Source: Roseivivax isoporae LMG 25204
GTDB lineage: Bacteria > Pseudomonadota > Alphaproteobacteria > Rhodobacterales > Rhodobacteraceae
NCBI RefSeq assembly: GCF_000521865.1
Contig: NZ_JAME01000024.1
Span: 19,384-83,383 of the forward strand
DNA length: 64,000 nucleotides
Reading direction: 5' to 3'
Shown here in pieces: positions 1 through 8,587 of this stretch. The position numbers were made by a program, and so were the translations under genes. The first letter of the stretch is position 1, and each line of letters starts with the position of its first letter. The notes below the pieces were generated by a model that worked only from the letters and a program-made list of their open reading frames with translations, had not been told where the DNA came from and ran no database searches.

Positions 1-2
1 TC

Positions 3-563
3 GGCGCCATCCACAAGGGACCGCAGGCGGTCGAGGACCTGCGCCGCACCATGGCCGACATCCTCGGCGCCTTCCGGCCGGGGCGCAACGCGTTCCTGTC
101 CCAGCTTCTGGTGGGCAAGCGGGTCGAGAAGATCCTCTTTGCCGCCACCAAGGCCGACCACCTGCACCACCGCCAGCACCCGCGGCTCGCGGCGATCATG
201 GCGGCGCTGACGCGCGACGCGGCCGAGCGCGCGCGCTTTGCCGGGGCCGAGACGCAGTCGATGGCGATCGCCGCGCTGCGCGCCACCGTCGAGGAGACGC
301 GCCAGCACCAGGGCGAGGCGCTCGACTGCGTCCGCGGCACCCTGCTCGACACCGGGCGCAGCGCCGCGTTCTACCCGGGCGAGCTGCCCGAGGATCCGGC
401 GCGGCTCCTGTCGCCGGCGCGCGAGGGGGCGGAGCGCTGGCTCGACGGCGAGTACGGCATCATGAGCTTCGCGCCCGCGCCGCTCACGCTGAAACCCGGC
501 GAGGGGCCGCCGCACATCCGGCTCGACCGCGCGGCGCAGTTCCTGATCGGGGACCGGCTGTGA
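3..563 (+). CDS. ycjX: YcjX-family P-loop NTPase, C-terminal part (5' end outside window)
   Basis: The reading frame is open from the first bases of the window, so only the C-terminal ~186 residues are present. The visible part has the ILFAATKADHLHH segment, which looks like the G4 (TKAD) nucleotide-specificity motif of the DUF463/YcjX GTPase-like family, followed by a conserved tail ending IGDRL. The Walker A region must lie upstream of the window. YcjX proteins are stress-linked P-loop proteins usually encoded beside YcjF (TIGR01620/DUF697), and a ycjF gene does follow two positions downstream, which supports the call. An internal ATG at 51 exists, but it lies within conserved sequence and is unlikely to be the start. 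The stop overlaps the next gene's GTG start by 4 bases. The physiological role in this lineage is not known to me. Confidence 0.8.
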   Translation, partial: GAIHKGPQAVEDLRRTMADILGAFRPGRNAFLSQLLVGKRVEKILFAATKADHLHHRQHPRLAAIMAALTRDAAERARFAGAETQSMAIAALRATVEETRQHQGEALDCVRGTLLDTGRSAAFYPGELPEDPARLLSPAREGAERWLDGEYGIMSFAPAPLTLKPGEGPPHIRLDRAAQFLIGDRL

Positions 564-1021
564 CCGCGCTGACGCTCCGCCCCGCCCGACCGACCGATGC
601 AGGCCGCCTCGGCGCGCTTCTGACAGATGCGGTCGAGGACGTGCCGTGGAAGCCGCGCCTGCGCTCGGCCGCCGAGGACATCGCCGAGGCGGGCCGCATG
701 ATCGAGGCCGGCTGGGTCACCGTGGCCGAGGCGCCGGAACGGCGCATCCTCGGATTCCTTGCGCGCGAGGGCGCCTACGTGCACGCGCTGATGATCGCGG
801 CCGAGGCGCAGGGACAGGGCATCGGCCGGCGGCTGGTCGACGACGCCAAGGACCGCAGCCCCGAGCTGCGCCTCTGGACCTTCGCGCGGAACGAGCGCGC
901 GCGGCGCTTCTACGCGCGGGAGGGCTTTGCCGAGATCGCGCGCACCGACGGCGCGGGCAACGACGAGGGCCTGGCCGACATCCATTTCCACTGGTCGCGC
1001 GAGGGCATCCCCCATGAGTGA
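560..1021 (+). CDS. GNAT family N-acetyltransferase
   Basis: This 153-residue protein has the single-domain GNAT fold. The acetyl-CoA pyrophosphate-binding loop is visible as QGQGIG at about residues 84-89, followed by a helix and a C-terminal ARRFYAREGF segment typical of motif B. It would transfer an acetyl group from acetyl-CoA to an amine; the substrate cannot be read from sequence. The GTG start overlaps the ycjX stop by 4 bases, and the stop (1019-1021) overlaps the ycjF start, so the three genes are very probably co-transcribed and translationally coupled. A GNAT gene between ycjX and ycjF is a curious insertion into a pair that is often adjacent; it may modify one of the two neighbours, which is inference only. 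Confidence 0.85.
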   Translation: MTALTLRPARPTDAGRLGALLTDAVEDVPWKPRLRSAAEDIAEAGRMIEAGWVTVAEAPERRILGFLAREGAYVHALMIAAEAQGQGIGRRLVDDAKDRSPELRLWTFARNERARRFYAREGFAEIARTDGAGNDEGLADIHFHWSREGIPHE

Positions 1022-2030
1022 CAGACGCCGCGGACCGGTCCTGTTCGACATCGACGAGGCGGAGCGCCCGGCCGCGGGGCCGGCCGAGGCGCCGCCCGTG
1101 CCCGATCTCGGGCCCGAGGAACCGCCGCAGGGCGCGGCGATGCAGGCGGCGGCGACCATCGCCGCGCGGCGCCCGTCGCGGCTCGCCCGCTGGTTCTGGC
1201 GGCTCGCGGTCGCCATCGTCGTGACCGTGGCCTCGATCATGGCGTGGAACTTCGTCACCCGGCTCGTGACCGAGAACGCGTGGCTCGGGCTCGCGGTGGG
1301 CGTGCTGTTCGGGCTCTTCGCGCTCGTCGCGCTCGCCATCGTGGTCAAGGAGCTCGCCGCCTTCGCGCGGCTCGCGCGGCTCGACGACCTGCACCGCGAC
1401 GCCGCCGCCGCCCGCGCCTCGGGCTCGGTCGAGGCGGCGCGCTCGGTGACCACGCGGCTCGTGAAGCTCTATTCCGGCCGCGAGGAGACGCGCTGGGGCC
1501 GCGACCGGCTGGCCGAGCGGTCCGAGGAGGTGTTCGACGGCGAGGCGCTGCTGGCCCTGGCCGAGACCGAGCTGCTCGCCCCGCTCGACGCCGCGGCCCG
1601 GCGCGAGGTGCAGGCCGCCGCGCGCCAGGTGGCGGCGGTCACCGCCTTCGTGCCGCTCGCTTTCGCGGACGTGCTGTCGGCGCTCGCCGCCAACCTGCGC
1701 ATGATCCGCCGCATCGCCGAAATCTATGGCGGCCGCTCCGGCACGCTCGGGTCCTGGCGGCTGACGCGGGCCGTCTTCTCGCACCTCGTGGCGACGGGCG
1801 CCGTCGCGGTGGGCGACGACCTGATCGAGCCGATCCTCGGCGGCGGCATGCTGGCGCGGGTGTCACGCCGCTTCGGCGAGGGCGTGGTGAACGGCGCGCT
1901 CACCGCGCGCGTGGGCGTGGCGGCGATGGAGGTCTGCCGCCCGGTGCCCTTCACGGCCGAGACGCGCCCCTCGGTGCGCGGCCTCGTGGCGCAGAGCCTG
2001 ACCGGCCTGTTCGGCCGCGCCGGCGCCTGA
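1014..2030 (+). CDS. ycjF: YcjF/TIGR01620 family inner-membrane protein
   Basis: The 338-residue protein has a long acidic/proline-rich N-terminus (residues 1-50), then two hydrophobic segments at roughly 62-80 and 90-112, then a long soluble region with a C-terminal DUF697-like portion (GVGDDLIEP-type segment, then VSRRFGEG and NGALTARVG). This matches the TIGR01620/YcjF membrane protein family. The ATG at 1014 is chosen because it follows the GNAT coding region with an 8-base overlap and precedes the first conserved sequence; the frame is open further upstream but only through GNAT-coding sequence. Together with ycjX it forms the conserved stress-linked pair. The function is not established; membrane anchoring of YcjX is a reasonable guess. 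Confidence 0.75.
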   Translation: MSDRRRGPVLFDIDEAERPAAGPAEAPPVPDLGPEEPPQGAAMQAAATIAARRPSRLARWFWRLAVAIVVTVASIMAWNFVTRLVTENAWLGLAVGVLFGLFALVALAIVVKELAAFARLARLDDLHRDAAAARASGSVEAARSVTTRLVKLYSGREETRWGRDRLAERSEEVFDGEALLALAETELLAPLDAAARREVQAAARQVAAVTAFVPLAFADVLSALAANLRMIRRIAEIYGGRSGTLGSWRLTRAVFSHLVATGAVAVGDDLIEPILGGGMLARVSRRFGEGVVNGALTARVGVAAMEVCRPVPFTAETRPSVRGLVAQSLTGLFGRAGA

Positions 2031-2061
2031 GGGCGGCGCCCCGGGCCCGACCGTCCCGCCG

Positions 2062-2115
2062 GCGAGGGGCCAGCCCCTCGCGCTCCCCGGGATATTTCCG
2101 CCAAGAAGAAGGGCG
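2062..2115. repeat. Intergenic hairpin with CCCCGGGATATTT-type tail, family-wide repeat candidate
   Basis: A perfect 9-base inverted repeat GCGAGGGGC/GCCCCTCGC (2062-2070 and 2073-2081) is followed by CTCCCCGGGATATTTCC and a purine-rich AAGAAGAAGG. From memory this hairpin plus CCGGGATATTT arrangement recurs between genes in Rhodobacterales genomes. I see only one copy in this window, so the repeat status is recollection, not demonstrated here. It lies after ycjF and could also serve as its transcript end. Confidence 0.4.
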
Positions 2116-2232
2116 GAGCCGAGGCCATCGCGGCCCGGGGAGCGGCCGGTGCCCGCGGGCGCGGTGACGCCGCGCGGCGGCGTGCTATGCTTCGCCGCGC
2201 GGGCGCCGGGCCCGCCTGCCGGAGCCCTGCAC

Positions 2233-3849
2233 ATGGAAAGTTTCGCCGCCGATCTCGCCACCCTCGTGCGCACGCCGCTCGAGCCCGACCACGTGCGCGC
2301 GCTCGAGCGGCACGGCACGCGGGTCGAGGTCCCGGCGGGCGCGACGGTGCAGGAGCCGGGCGCGCCCATGGACCGGTTCCTCTACATCCTCGCGGGCGAA
2401 CTCGAGGCGGTCGATCCCGCGACCGGCTCGCGCTATGGCGGCGCCACGCTCGGGCCCACGCAGTTCTTCGGCGAGCTGGGCTTCCTGCAGGGCGGCAAGG
2501 CGCTGCTCGGCGCGCGCGCGGTGACGGACACGACGATGCTGTCGGTGCCGCGCGCCACCATGCTGCGGCTCATGTCGGAAATGCCCGAGATGTCGGACAT
2601 CGTGGTGACGGTGCTCGCCGCGCGCCGCCGCCGCATCGTCGAGAGCAAGGAGGGGGGGCTCATCCTCGTCGGGCTCGAGACCTCGCGCAACCTGCGGGCC
2701 ATCGCGACCTTCGCCGCGCGGAACCGGCTGCCCGTGCGCGAGCTCGATCTCGGCTCGGACGAGGCGCGGGCCCTCGCGCGCGACTGCGCCATGCCCGAGG
2801 ACGCGGCGCTGGTGATCCTCGGGCGCGGCGTCGCGATGCGCGATCCGACGCCGCAGGCGCTGGCCGAGGCGCTGGGGCTCGACCTGCCGATCGCCGACGC
2901 GGGGCGGTTCGACGTGCTGATCGTGGGCGCGGGTCCCGCGGGCACCGCCGCCGCGGTCTACGCGGGCGCGGAGGGACTGTCGGCGCTCGTGATCGAGGAG
3001 ATCGCCATCGGCGGGCAAGCGGGCACGTCGAGCCGGATCGAGAACTACATGGGGTTCCCGACCGGCATCGCCGGGGCCGACCTGGTGGCGCGGGGCGAGG
3101 TGCAGGCGATGAAGTTCGGCACCCGCTTCGCCATGCCCCGCCGCGTCGTGTCGCTCGCGGACCTGCCGGACGGCGCGTTCCGCGCGACGCTCGACAACGG
3201 CCGCTCGGTCGAGGCGCGCGCGGTGGTGGTGGCCACGGGCGTGCAGTACCGGCGCATGGCGCTGGAGCGGCTCGAGCATTTCGAGGGCGCGGGCGTCTAC
3301 TATGCCGCGACCGAGATCGAGGCGCGGTTCTGCCGGGACCGCGACGTGGCGGTGATCGGCGGCGGCAATTCCGCCGGGCAGGCGGCCATGCACCTCGCCC
3401 GGAGCGCCCGCCACGTCCATGTCCTCGTGCGCGGCGGGACGCTGGCCGCGTCCATGTCCGACTACCTCCTGTCGCGGCTCCGGGCGCATCCGCGCATCAC
3501 GATCCACCTGCGCACAGAGGTGACCGCGCTGCACGGCGCGGAGAGCCTGACCGCCATCACGGTGCACGACCGCAATGCCGGGCAGGACTGGCGGCTCGCG
3601 ACCGGCGGTCTCTTCGTGATGGCGGGAGCGGCGCCCAATACCGCATGGCTGCGGGACTGCGTGGCGCTCGACGACAAGGGCTTCGTCCTGACCGGGGCGG
3701 AGGCGGGCGCCTCCCAGCCCTATGCCACGTCGCATCCCGGCATCTTCGCCGCGGGCGACGTGCGGGCGGGGTCGGTCAAGCGCGTGGCGAGCGCGGTCGG
3801 CGAGGGATCGGTCGCGATCTCCGCGGTCTGGAGCCACGTGCACGGCTGA
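2233..3849 (+). CDS. Cyclic-nucleotide-domain / thioredoxin-reductase-like FAD flavoprotein without CxxC
   Basis: Three parts can be seen in 538 residues. Residues ~8-130 form a Crp-type cyclic nucleotide-binding domain (GATVQEPGAPMDRFLYILAGELE, then FFGELGFLQGG). Residues ~140-220 form a thioredoxin-like intervening domain. Residues 226-538 form a thioredoxin-reductase-like FAD/NAD(P)H module with GAGPAG (232-237), the second dinucleotide motif VIGGGNSAGQ (374-383) and the FAD-closing FAAGDVR (505-511). Where thioredoxin reductases carry CATC this protein reads YYAATE (356-361), so the redox-active cysteine pair is missing. It should bind FAD and a pyridine nucleotide but cannot reduce thioredoxin by the normal route. 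The ATG at 2233 starts at the domain; the frame is open upstream to 2149. It is monocistronic, with a hairpin directly after the stop. Confidence 0.85.
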   Translation: MESFAADLATLVRTPLEPDHVRALERHGTRVEVPAGATVQEPGAPMDRFLYILAGELEAVDPATGSRYGGATLGPTQFFGELGFLQGGKALLGARAVTDTTMLSVPRATMLRLMSEMPEMSDIVVTVLAARRRRIVESKEGGLILVGLETSRNLRAIATFAARNRLPVRELDLGSDEARALARDCAMPEDAALVILGRGVAMRDPTPQALAEALGLDLPIADAGRFDVLIVGAGPAGTAAAVYAGAEGLSALVIEEIAIGGQAGTSSRIENYMGFPTGIAGADLVARGEVQAMKFGTRFAMPRRVVSLADLPDGAFRATLDNGRSVEARAVVVATGVQYRRMALERLEHFEGAGVYYAATEIEARFCRDRDVAVIGGGNSAGQAAMHLARSARHVHVLVRGGTLAASMSDYLLSRLRAHPRITIHLRTEVTALHGAESLTAITVHDRNAGQDWRLATGGLFVMAGAAPNTAWLRDCVALDDKGFVLTGAEAGASQPYATSHPGIFAAGDVRAGSVKRVASAVGEGSVAISAVWSHVHG

Positions 3850-3874
3850 GGCGCGCCGGGGTCGCCGGCGCGCC
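3850..3874. terminator. GC-rich hairpin between convergent genes
   Basis: A perfect 10-base stem GGCGCGCCGG/CCGGCGCGCC (3850-3859 and 3865-3874) with a 5-base loop starts immediately after the flavoprotein stop codon, and bztD ends at 3887 on the other strand. No T-tract follows on either strand, so termination efficiency is uncertain. Confidence 0.5.
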
Positions 3875-3886
3875 CGCGAGCGGGCG

Positions 3887-4675
3887 TCAGTGCCCGAGGA
3901 TCTGGCTCAGGAAGAGCTGGGTCCGCGGGTTCTGCGGGTTGTTGAAGAACGCCTCGGGCTCGTTCTGCTCGACGATCTGGCCCTGGTCCATGAAGATCAC
4001 CCGGTTCGCCACCTGGCGGGCGAAGCCCATCTCGTGGGTGACGCAGATCATCGTCATGCCCTCCTCGGCGAGCTCGACCATGGTGTCGAGCACCTCCTTG
4101 ATCATCTCGGGATCGAGCGCCGAGGTCGGCTCGTCGAAGAGCATGATCCGCGGCTTCATGCAGAGCGACCGCGCGATCGCCACCCGCTGCTGCTGTCCGC
4201 CCGAGAGCTGGCCGGGATACTTGTCCGCCTGTTCGGGGATCTTCACCTTCTCGAGGAAGTGCATCGCGGTCTTGTCCGCCTCGTGCTTCGGCACCTTGCG
4301 CACCCAGATCGGCGCCAGCGTGCAGTTCTCGAGGATGGTGAGGTGCGGAAAGAGGTTGAAGTGCTGGAACACCATCCCGACCTCGGACCGGATCGTGTCG
4401 ATGTTCTTGATGTCCGAGGACAGCACCGTGCCGTCCACCTCGATCCGCCCGCGCTGGTGTTCCTCCAGGGCGTTGATGCAGCGGATGAGCGTCGACTTGC
4501 CCGACCCCGAGGGGCCGGCGATGACGATGCGCTCGCCGCGGTGCACGGTCAGGTCGATGTCGCGCAGCACGTGGAACGTGCCGTACCACTTGTTCATCTT
4601 CTGGATCGAGATGGCGACCTCGTTCGACACCTTCATCTGCGGGGCGTCGGGGGCGTGGGTGGCGGCGTCGGTCAT
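3887..4675 (-). CDS. bztD: Amino acid ABC transporter ATP-binding protein (BztD/AapP)
   Basis: This 262-residue ATPase energises the acidic/general amino acid importer encoded with it. Walker A GPSGSGKS is at 54-61, the ABC signature LSGGQQQR at 157-164, and Walker B plus D-loop [10 protein letters not shown] at 179-188, followed by the H-loop in VTHEMGF. The sequence type (GlnQ/AapP-like, [13 protein letters not shown] after the Q-loop) is that of polar amino acid transporters. It is the last gene of the bztA-B-C-D order, with 10 bases after bztC. BztABCD of Rhodobacter capsulatus imports glutamate, glutamine, aspartate and asparagine, while the rhizobial AapJQMP system is broader; which specificity applies here cannot be decided by eye. 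Confidence 0.93.
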   Translation of the reverse strand: MTDAATHAPDAPQMKVSNEVAISIQKMNKWYGTFHVLRDIDLTVHRGERIVIAGPSGSGKSTLIRCINALEEHQRGRIEVDGTVLSSDIKNIDTIRSEVGMVFQHFNLFPHLTILENCTLAPIWVRKVPKHEADKTAMHFLEKVKIPEQADKYPGQLSGGQQQRVAIARSLCMKPRIMLFDEPTSALDPEMIKEVLDTMVELAEEGMTMICVTHEMGFARQVANRVIFMDQGQIVEQNEPEAFFNNPQNPRTQLFLSQILGH

Positions 4676-4685
4676 GGGCTCTCTC

Positions 4686-5978
4686 CTATCGACGGTCGGT
4701 GGCGAGCTGGCGCTCGAGCCACTGCGAGTATTGCGAAATGCCGTAGCAGGTGACGAAGAACAGCAGCGCCGCGAAGCCCAGCAGTTCCCAGTAGACCCCG
4801 TTCCACTCGGTCGAGGCGAGGATCGGCCCGCGGATCATGCCGACGAGGTCGAACATCGAGATGATCGAGACGAGCGTGGTGTCCTTGAAGAGGCCGACCG
4901 CCACGTTGACGATCCCGGGGATCGAGATCTTCAGCGCCTGCGGCAGGATGATGAGCCGCATCGCCTGGGCGTAGTCGAGCCCGAGCGAGTCCGCCGCCTC
5001 GTACTGCCCGCGCGGCAGCGCCGCGAGACCGCCGCGGATCACCTCGGCGATGTAGGCCGAGGCGAACATGGTGATCATGATGATCACCCGCAGGATCAGG
5101 TCGAAATTCGTCCCCGGCGGCAGGAAGTAGGCCAGCACCACGTTCGCCACGAAGAGGAGCGTGATGAGGGGCACGCCGCGCACGAACTCGATGAACGCGA
5201 CGCAGATCCACTTGATGATCGGCATGCGCGACTGGCGCCCGAGCGCCAGCGCGATGCCGAAGGGGATCGACAGCGCCACGCAGACCGTGCCGAGGATCAG
5301 GTTCAGCATGAAGCCGCCCATGTTCCGGCTGTCCACCGATTGCAGCGCCAGGATCCCGTCGAAGTCGAGGAACCCCGTCAGCCACCAGAAGAGCAGCGCC
5401 GCCGCGATGGCCCCGAAGAAGCCGAGCGCGAAGCTCTGCGCGACGAACCGCGCGTAGACGAGGTAGCCCAGCACGAAGCCCAGCGCCGCGGTGACCGGCA
5501 CCAGCAGCGAGCCGCCCCAGATCAGCCAGTAGGCGAGGAACGGGTAGATCGCGGTGAAGACGAGCATCTGCGCCGGGAACGTCTTGCGGAACAGCACCGG
5601 CGCGATCGCGACGAAGAGGAGCGCGAAGGCGAGCGCCGGGCGCCAGTAGATCTCGGACGGGTACTGGAAACCGAACAGCAGCTGGTTCCACCGCTCCGCC
5701 AGCACCGCGAAGCAGCCGCCGGTGGCGCCCTGCAGCATCTCGCGGCAGGCGGACAGCGACGGCGCGTTCCAGATGCCGTTGGCGAACCACGGCACCACCC
5801 CCGACAGGAGCTCGTAGAGGCACCAGAGCGCGACGAGCGTCAGGAGGGCGTTCGGGATCGTCGAGAACAGGTTGGCGCGCATCCACCGGACGATGCCGCG
5901 TTCGGCGTCGGGCGGCGGCTGCTGATCGATCAGGGAGTCTCGGACCCAGCCGACCGATTGGGCGTGCGTGTCGCTCAT
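4686..5978 (-). CDS. bztC: Amino acid ABC transporter permease (BztC/AapM)
   Basis: The 430-residue inner-membrane permease matches the usual BztC/AapM length. It has an N-terminal cytoplasmic tail and hydrophobic segments from about residue 35, then a long insertion before the conserved permease core (about 225-430). The core carries the EAA-type coupling loop [23 protein letters not shown], which contacts the ATPase. The start ATG at 5978 lies just after the bztB stop (1-base spacing), so the two permeases are translationally coupled. The enlarged N-terminal half compared with HisM-type permeases is normal for this family. Confidence 0.92.
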   Translation of the reverse strand: MSDTHAQSVGWVRDSLIDQQPPPDAERGIVRWMRANLFSTIPNALLTLVALWCLYELLSGVVPWFANGIWNAPSLSACREMLQGATGGCFAVLAERWNQLLFGFQYPSEIYWRPALAFALLFVAIAPVLFRKTFPAQMLVFTAIYPFLAYWLIWGGSLLVPVTAALGFVLGYLVYARFVAQSFALGFFGAIAAALLFWWLTGFLDFDGILALQSVDSRNMGGFMLNLILGTVCVALSIPFGIALALGRQSRMPIIKWICVAFIEFVRGVPLITLLFVANVVLAYFLPPGTNFDLILRVIIMITMFASAYIAEVIRGGLAALPRGQYEAADSLGLDYAQAMRLIILPQALKISIPGIVNVAVGLFKDTTLVSIISMFDLVGMIRGPILASTEWNGVYWELLGFAALLFFVTCYGISQYSQWLERQLATDRR

Positions 5979-5979
5979 C

Positions 5980-7194
5980 TCAGCGCTCCTTCAGCCGCAC
6001 GGCATTGTTGTAGACGTTCATCACCGCCGAGATCGTCAGGCTGATCGCGAGGTAGAACAGCATCAGCAGGAGGATCGTCTCGATCGCGCGGCCGGTCTGG
6101 TTCAGCGTGATGCCGCCCAGCGTGCCCGTGAGGTCCATGTAGCCGACGGCGATGGCGAGCGACGAGTTCTTGGTGATGTTGAGGTAGTGCGAGATCAGCG
6201 GCGGCACGATCACCCGCAGCGCCTGCGGCAGGATCACGAGGTTCATGATCCGGCGCGGGCGCAGGCCCAGCGATGCGGCCGCCTCGGTCTGGCCGCGGCT
6301 GACCGACTGGATGCCGGCCCGGACGTTCTCGGCGATGAAGGCCCCGGTATAGATGGCCAGCGCGAACCACAGCGCGATGAGCGAGCCCAGCAGGTTGATC
6401 CCGCCGCTGAAGTTGAAGCCGCCGAGCGTCGGCACGTCGAGCCCGATGGGCCGCCCGAGCACGAAGTAGAGCAGGAGCGCCGGCAGCACGAGGATGGCAA
6501 GCGTCGGCCAGCCCGTGGGCAGCAGCCGCCCGGTGTCGTAGAGCAGCTTGCGCGCGTAGCGGCGGTAGAGGATCGCCGCGACCACGGAGGCGAGGAACAC
6601 CGCCAGCACGATCCAGCCCGCGGCCTCGAAGACCGGCTTCGGCACGTAGACGCCGCGATTGGTGAAGGCGATCATGCCAAACAGCATGGAGGCGTCCGGA
6701 TCGTCGCCCCGGAAGGCGCTCGGCGCCGGCGCCACGGCAGTCATCACCGTGAATATAATGATGATCCAGATCAGCACCGGCACGTTGCGGAACGCCTCGA
6801 CATAGACCGCCATCAGCTTCCGCACGAGCCAGTTGTTGGACAGCCGCAGCACGCCCGCGGTCACGCCGATGATCGTCGCGGTGATGCAGGCGAGGATCGA
6901 CACGAGAAGCGTGTTCAGCAGCCCGACGATCGAGGCCCGCAGGTGGCTCGACTGGCTGGTGTAGGCGATCATCGTCTGGTTGATGTCGTACCCGGACGGG
7001 TCGCCGAGGAAGTCGTAGCTGATGTTCAGGCCCGCGGCCCGCAGGTTCGCCGCGAGGTTGGCCCCGAGCCAGGCGAACAGCCCGAGCACGCAGAGGAGTG
7101 CGATGAACTGGAACGTGTACGAGCGGTAGCGCGTGTCGTTCAACAGCATCGAAAGCCGGAACGACTCGACCGGCGGGTCGCTGAGTGTGGTCAT
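5980..7194 (-). CDS. bztB: Amino acid ABC transporter permease (BztB/AapQ)
   Basis: A 404-residue integral membrane protein, the first permease of the importer. Multiple hydrophobic segments flank the coupling-loop motif EAAASLGLRPRRIMNLVILPQALRV near the C-terminus, which is typical of the polar amino acid permease family. It pairs with bztC to form the membrane channel for the amino acids delivered by the binding protein encoded upstream. A 137-base gap containing a stem-loop separates it from bztA, in agreement with the usual higher expression of the binding protein over the membrane components. Confidence 0.92.
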   Translation of the reverse strand: MTTLSDPPVESFRLSMLLNDTRYRSYTFQFIALLCVLGLFAWLGANLAANLRAAGLNISYDFLGDPSGYDINQTMIAYTSQSSHLRASIVGLLNTLLVSILACITATIIGVTAGVLRLSNNWLVRKLMAVYVEAFRNVPVLIWIIIIFTVMTAVAPAPSAFRGDDPDASMLFGMIAFTNRGVYVPKPVFEAAGWIVLAVFLASVVAAILYRRYARKLLYDTGRLLPTGWPTLAILVLPALLLYFVLGRPIGLDVPTLGGFNFSGGINLLGSLIALWFALAIYTGAFIAENVRAGIQSVSRGQTEAAASLGLRPRRIMNLVILPQALRVIVPPLISHYLNITKNSSLAIAVGYMDLTGTLGGITLNQTGRAIETILLLMLFYLAISLTISAVMNVYNNAVRLKER

Positions 7195-7291
7195 CGATGT
7201 ATCCCTGTTGGCGCCCGGGCCGTTGTCGCCGGCGGGTTGATCCCTCCTGGCGCGCCACGGGCGTGGTTCTTGTCCTGGTCCTCAGGAAGAA

Positions 7292-7318
7292 GGGCGCGGG
7301 CCATGATGACCCGCGCCC
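7292..7318 (-). terminator. Intra-operon stem-loop between bztA and bztB
   Basis: A perfect 9-base stem GGGCGCGGG/CCCGCGCCC with a 9-base loop sits 14 bases beyond the bztA stop. On the minus strand it is followed by TTCTTCC, a weak T-rich stretch. It probably causes partial termination or protects the bztA message end, raising the binding protein over the permeases. Confidence 0.6.
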
Positions 7319-7331
7319 TCCGAAGTCTTGG

Positions 7332-8348
7332 TCAGCGGAACGGCGGTGCGTAGAGCAGGCCGCCGTCGGTCCACTGCGCGTTCAGGCCGCGCGAGAGGCC
7401 GATCGGTGTCGACTCGCCGATGTTGCGGGCGAAGATCTCGCCGTAATTGCCGCCCGCCGCGATGGCGCGCTTGGCCCATTCGTTGTCGAGGCCCAGCATC
7501 TCGCCGAGATTGCCCTCGGTGCCGAGGATCCGGTTGATCTCCGGGTTGTCGGTGCCTGCCGACAGTTCCTCGATGTTGGCCGAAGTGATGCCGTATTCCT
7601 CTGCGGCGATCAGCGCGTTCAGCGTCCAGCGCGCGATGTCGCCCCAGTCGTTGTCGCCGTGGCGCACGAGCGGGCCGAGCGGCTCCTTCGAGATGATCTC
7701 GGGCAGGACCACGTGGTCGCCCGGGTTCTCGAAGGCCGCGCGCGTCGCCGCGAGGCCGGAGGCATCGGTGGTGTAGACGTCGCAGGCACCGGCCAGGTAC
7801 TGCTGCTGCGCCTCGGCGTTGGTCTCGATCGGGACCGGCGTGTATTCCATGTTGTTCTTGCGGAAGTAGTCCGCGAGGTTCAGCTCGGTCGTCGTGCCGG
7901 TCTGGATGCAGACGGTCGCGCCGCCGAGTTCCTTGGCCGAGGAGACGTTGAGCTCCTTGGGCACCATGAAGCCCTGGCCGTCGTAGTAGTTCACGCCGAC
8001 GAACTCGAACTTCAGGTCGACGTCGCGCGAGAACGTCCAGGTCGTGTTGCGCGCCAGCAGGTCGATCTCGCCCGAGGCGAGGGCGGTGAAGCGTGTCTTG
8101 CCGGTGGTCGGAACGAATTCGACGGCGGTCGGGTCGCTCAGCACCGCGGCGGCGACCGCGCGGCACACGGCCACGTCGAACCCGTTCCACTCGCCGTTCG
8201 CGTCCGGAGCTGCAAAGCCGACGAGGCCCGTGGTCACGCCGCAGTTCAGCTTGCCGCGCGCCTTGACGTCGTCGAGCGTCGCTGCACCTGCCGCTCCGGC
8301 GGCGAGACCGGCAACGGTCAAGGCGCCAAGGATGACGGATTTTTTCAT
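7332..8348 (-). CDS. bztA: Amino acid ABC transporter periplasmic binding protein (BztA/AapJ)
   Basis: The 338-residue precursor starts MKKSVILGALTVAGLAAG and has an AxA-type cleavage region around residue 22 (AAGAAGAA), so it is exported to the periplasm. The mature part is a SBP_bac_3 (PBPb) fold, with the DDVKARGKLNCGV start, the GEWNGFDVAVCRAVAAAV strand-helix typical of amino acid binders, and a C-terminal extension with NRILGTEGNLGEMLGLDNEWAKR that is characteristic of BztA/AapJ proteins. It delivers acidic/neutral polar amino acids to BztB-BztC. As first gene of the operon, it is preceded by a 239-base leader region rich in hairpins. Confidence 0.93.
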   Translation of the reverse strand: MKKSVILGALTVAGLAAGAAGAATLDDVKARGKLNCGVTTGLVGFAAPDANGEWNGFDVAVCRAVAAAVLSDPTAVEFVPTTGKTRFTALASGEIDLLARNTTWTFSRDVDLKFEFVGVNYYDGQGFMVPKELNVSSAKELGGATVCIQTGTTTELNLADYFRKNNMEYTPVPIETNAEAQQQYLAGACDVYTTDASGLAATRAAFENPGDHVVLPEIISKEPLGPLVRHGDNDWGDIARWTLNALIAAEEYGITSANIEELSAGTDNPEINRILGTEGNLGEMLGLDNEWAKRAIAAGGNYGEIFARNIGESTPIGLSRGLNAQWTDGGLLYAPPFR

Positions 8349-8408
8349 CTTAACCTCTTCCTGTTTTGTGCCGCCTCTTTGCTAGAGACGGTTCTCATCC
8401 GAGAGACG

Positions 8409-8447
8409 GATCCCTTTCCGGGATCGTGCGGCCCCAGAACGGGGCCG
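8409..8447 (-). other. Tandem hairpins in the bztA upstream region
   Basis: The 239 bases between the ATP12 gene and bztA contain two perfect inverted repeats: GATCCC/GGGATC (8409-8414 and 8420-8425) and CGGCCCC/GGGGCCG (8429-8435 and 8441-8447). Neither is followed by a T-run on the minus strand. They may end the crcB-ATP12 transcript or form the bztA leader. I could not assign a convincing -35/-10 pair in this gap. Confidence 0.4.
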
Positions 8448-8587
8448 AAGCCATACCAAAGTGGGGTTCCCTCCCCTTCAGTGCCGCGAGTTTGGTCGCA
8501 ATCGTTTCCAGAGGTCAAGCCAAAGCCGGGCACCATTGCAGCCCATTTCAGCAAGTGCCGCAGGGTCGTGCAGCCCGCGGGCGCGCT

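Noticed and set aside
2185..3843. Long open frame antisense to the flavoprotein gene
   Set aside because: It mirrors the codon structure of a clear gene, has an Arg/Ala/Gly/His-rich composition and no family motif. Such frames are expected at this GC content.
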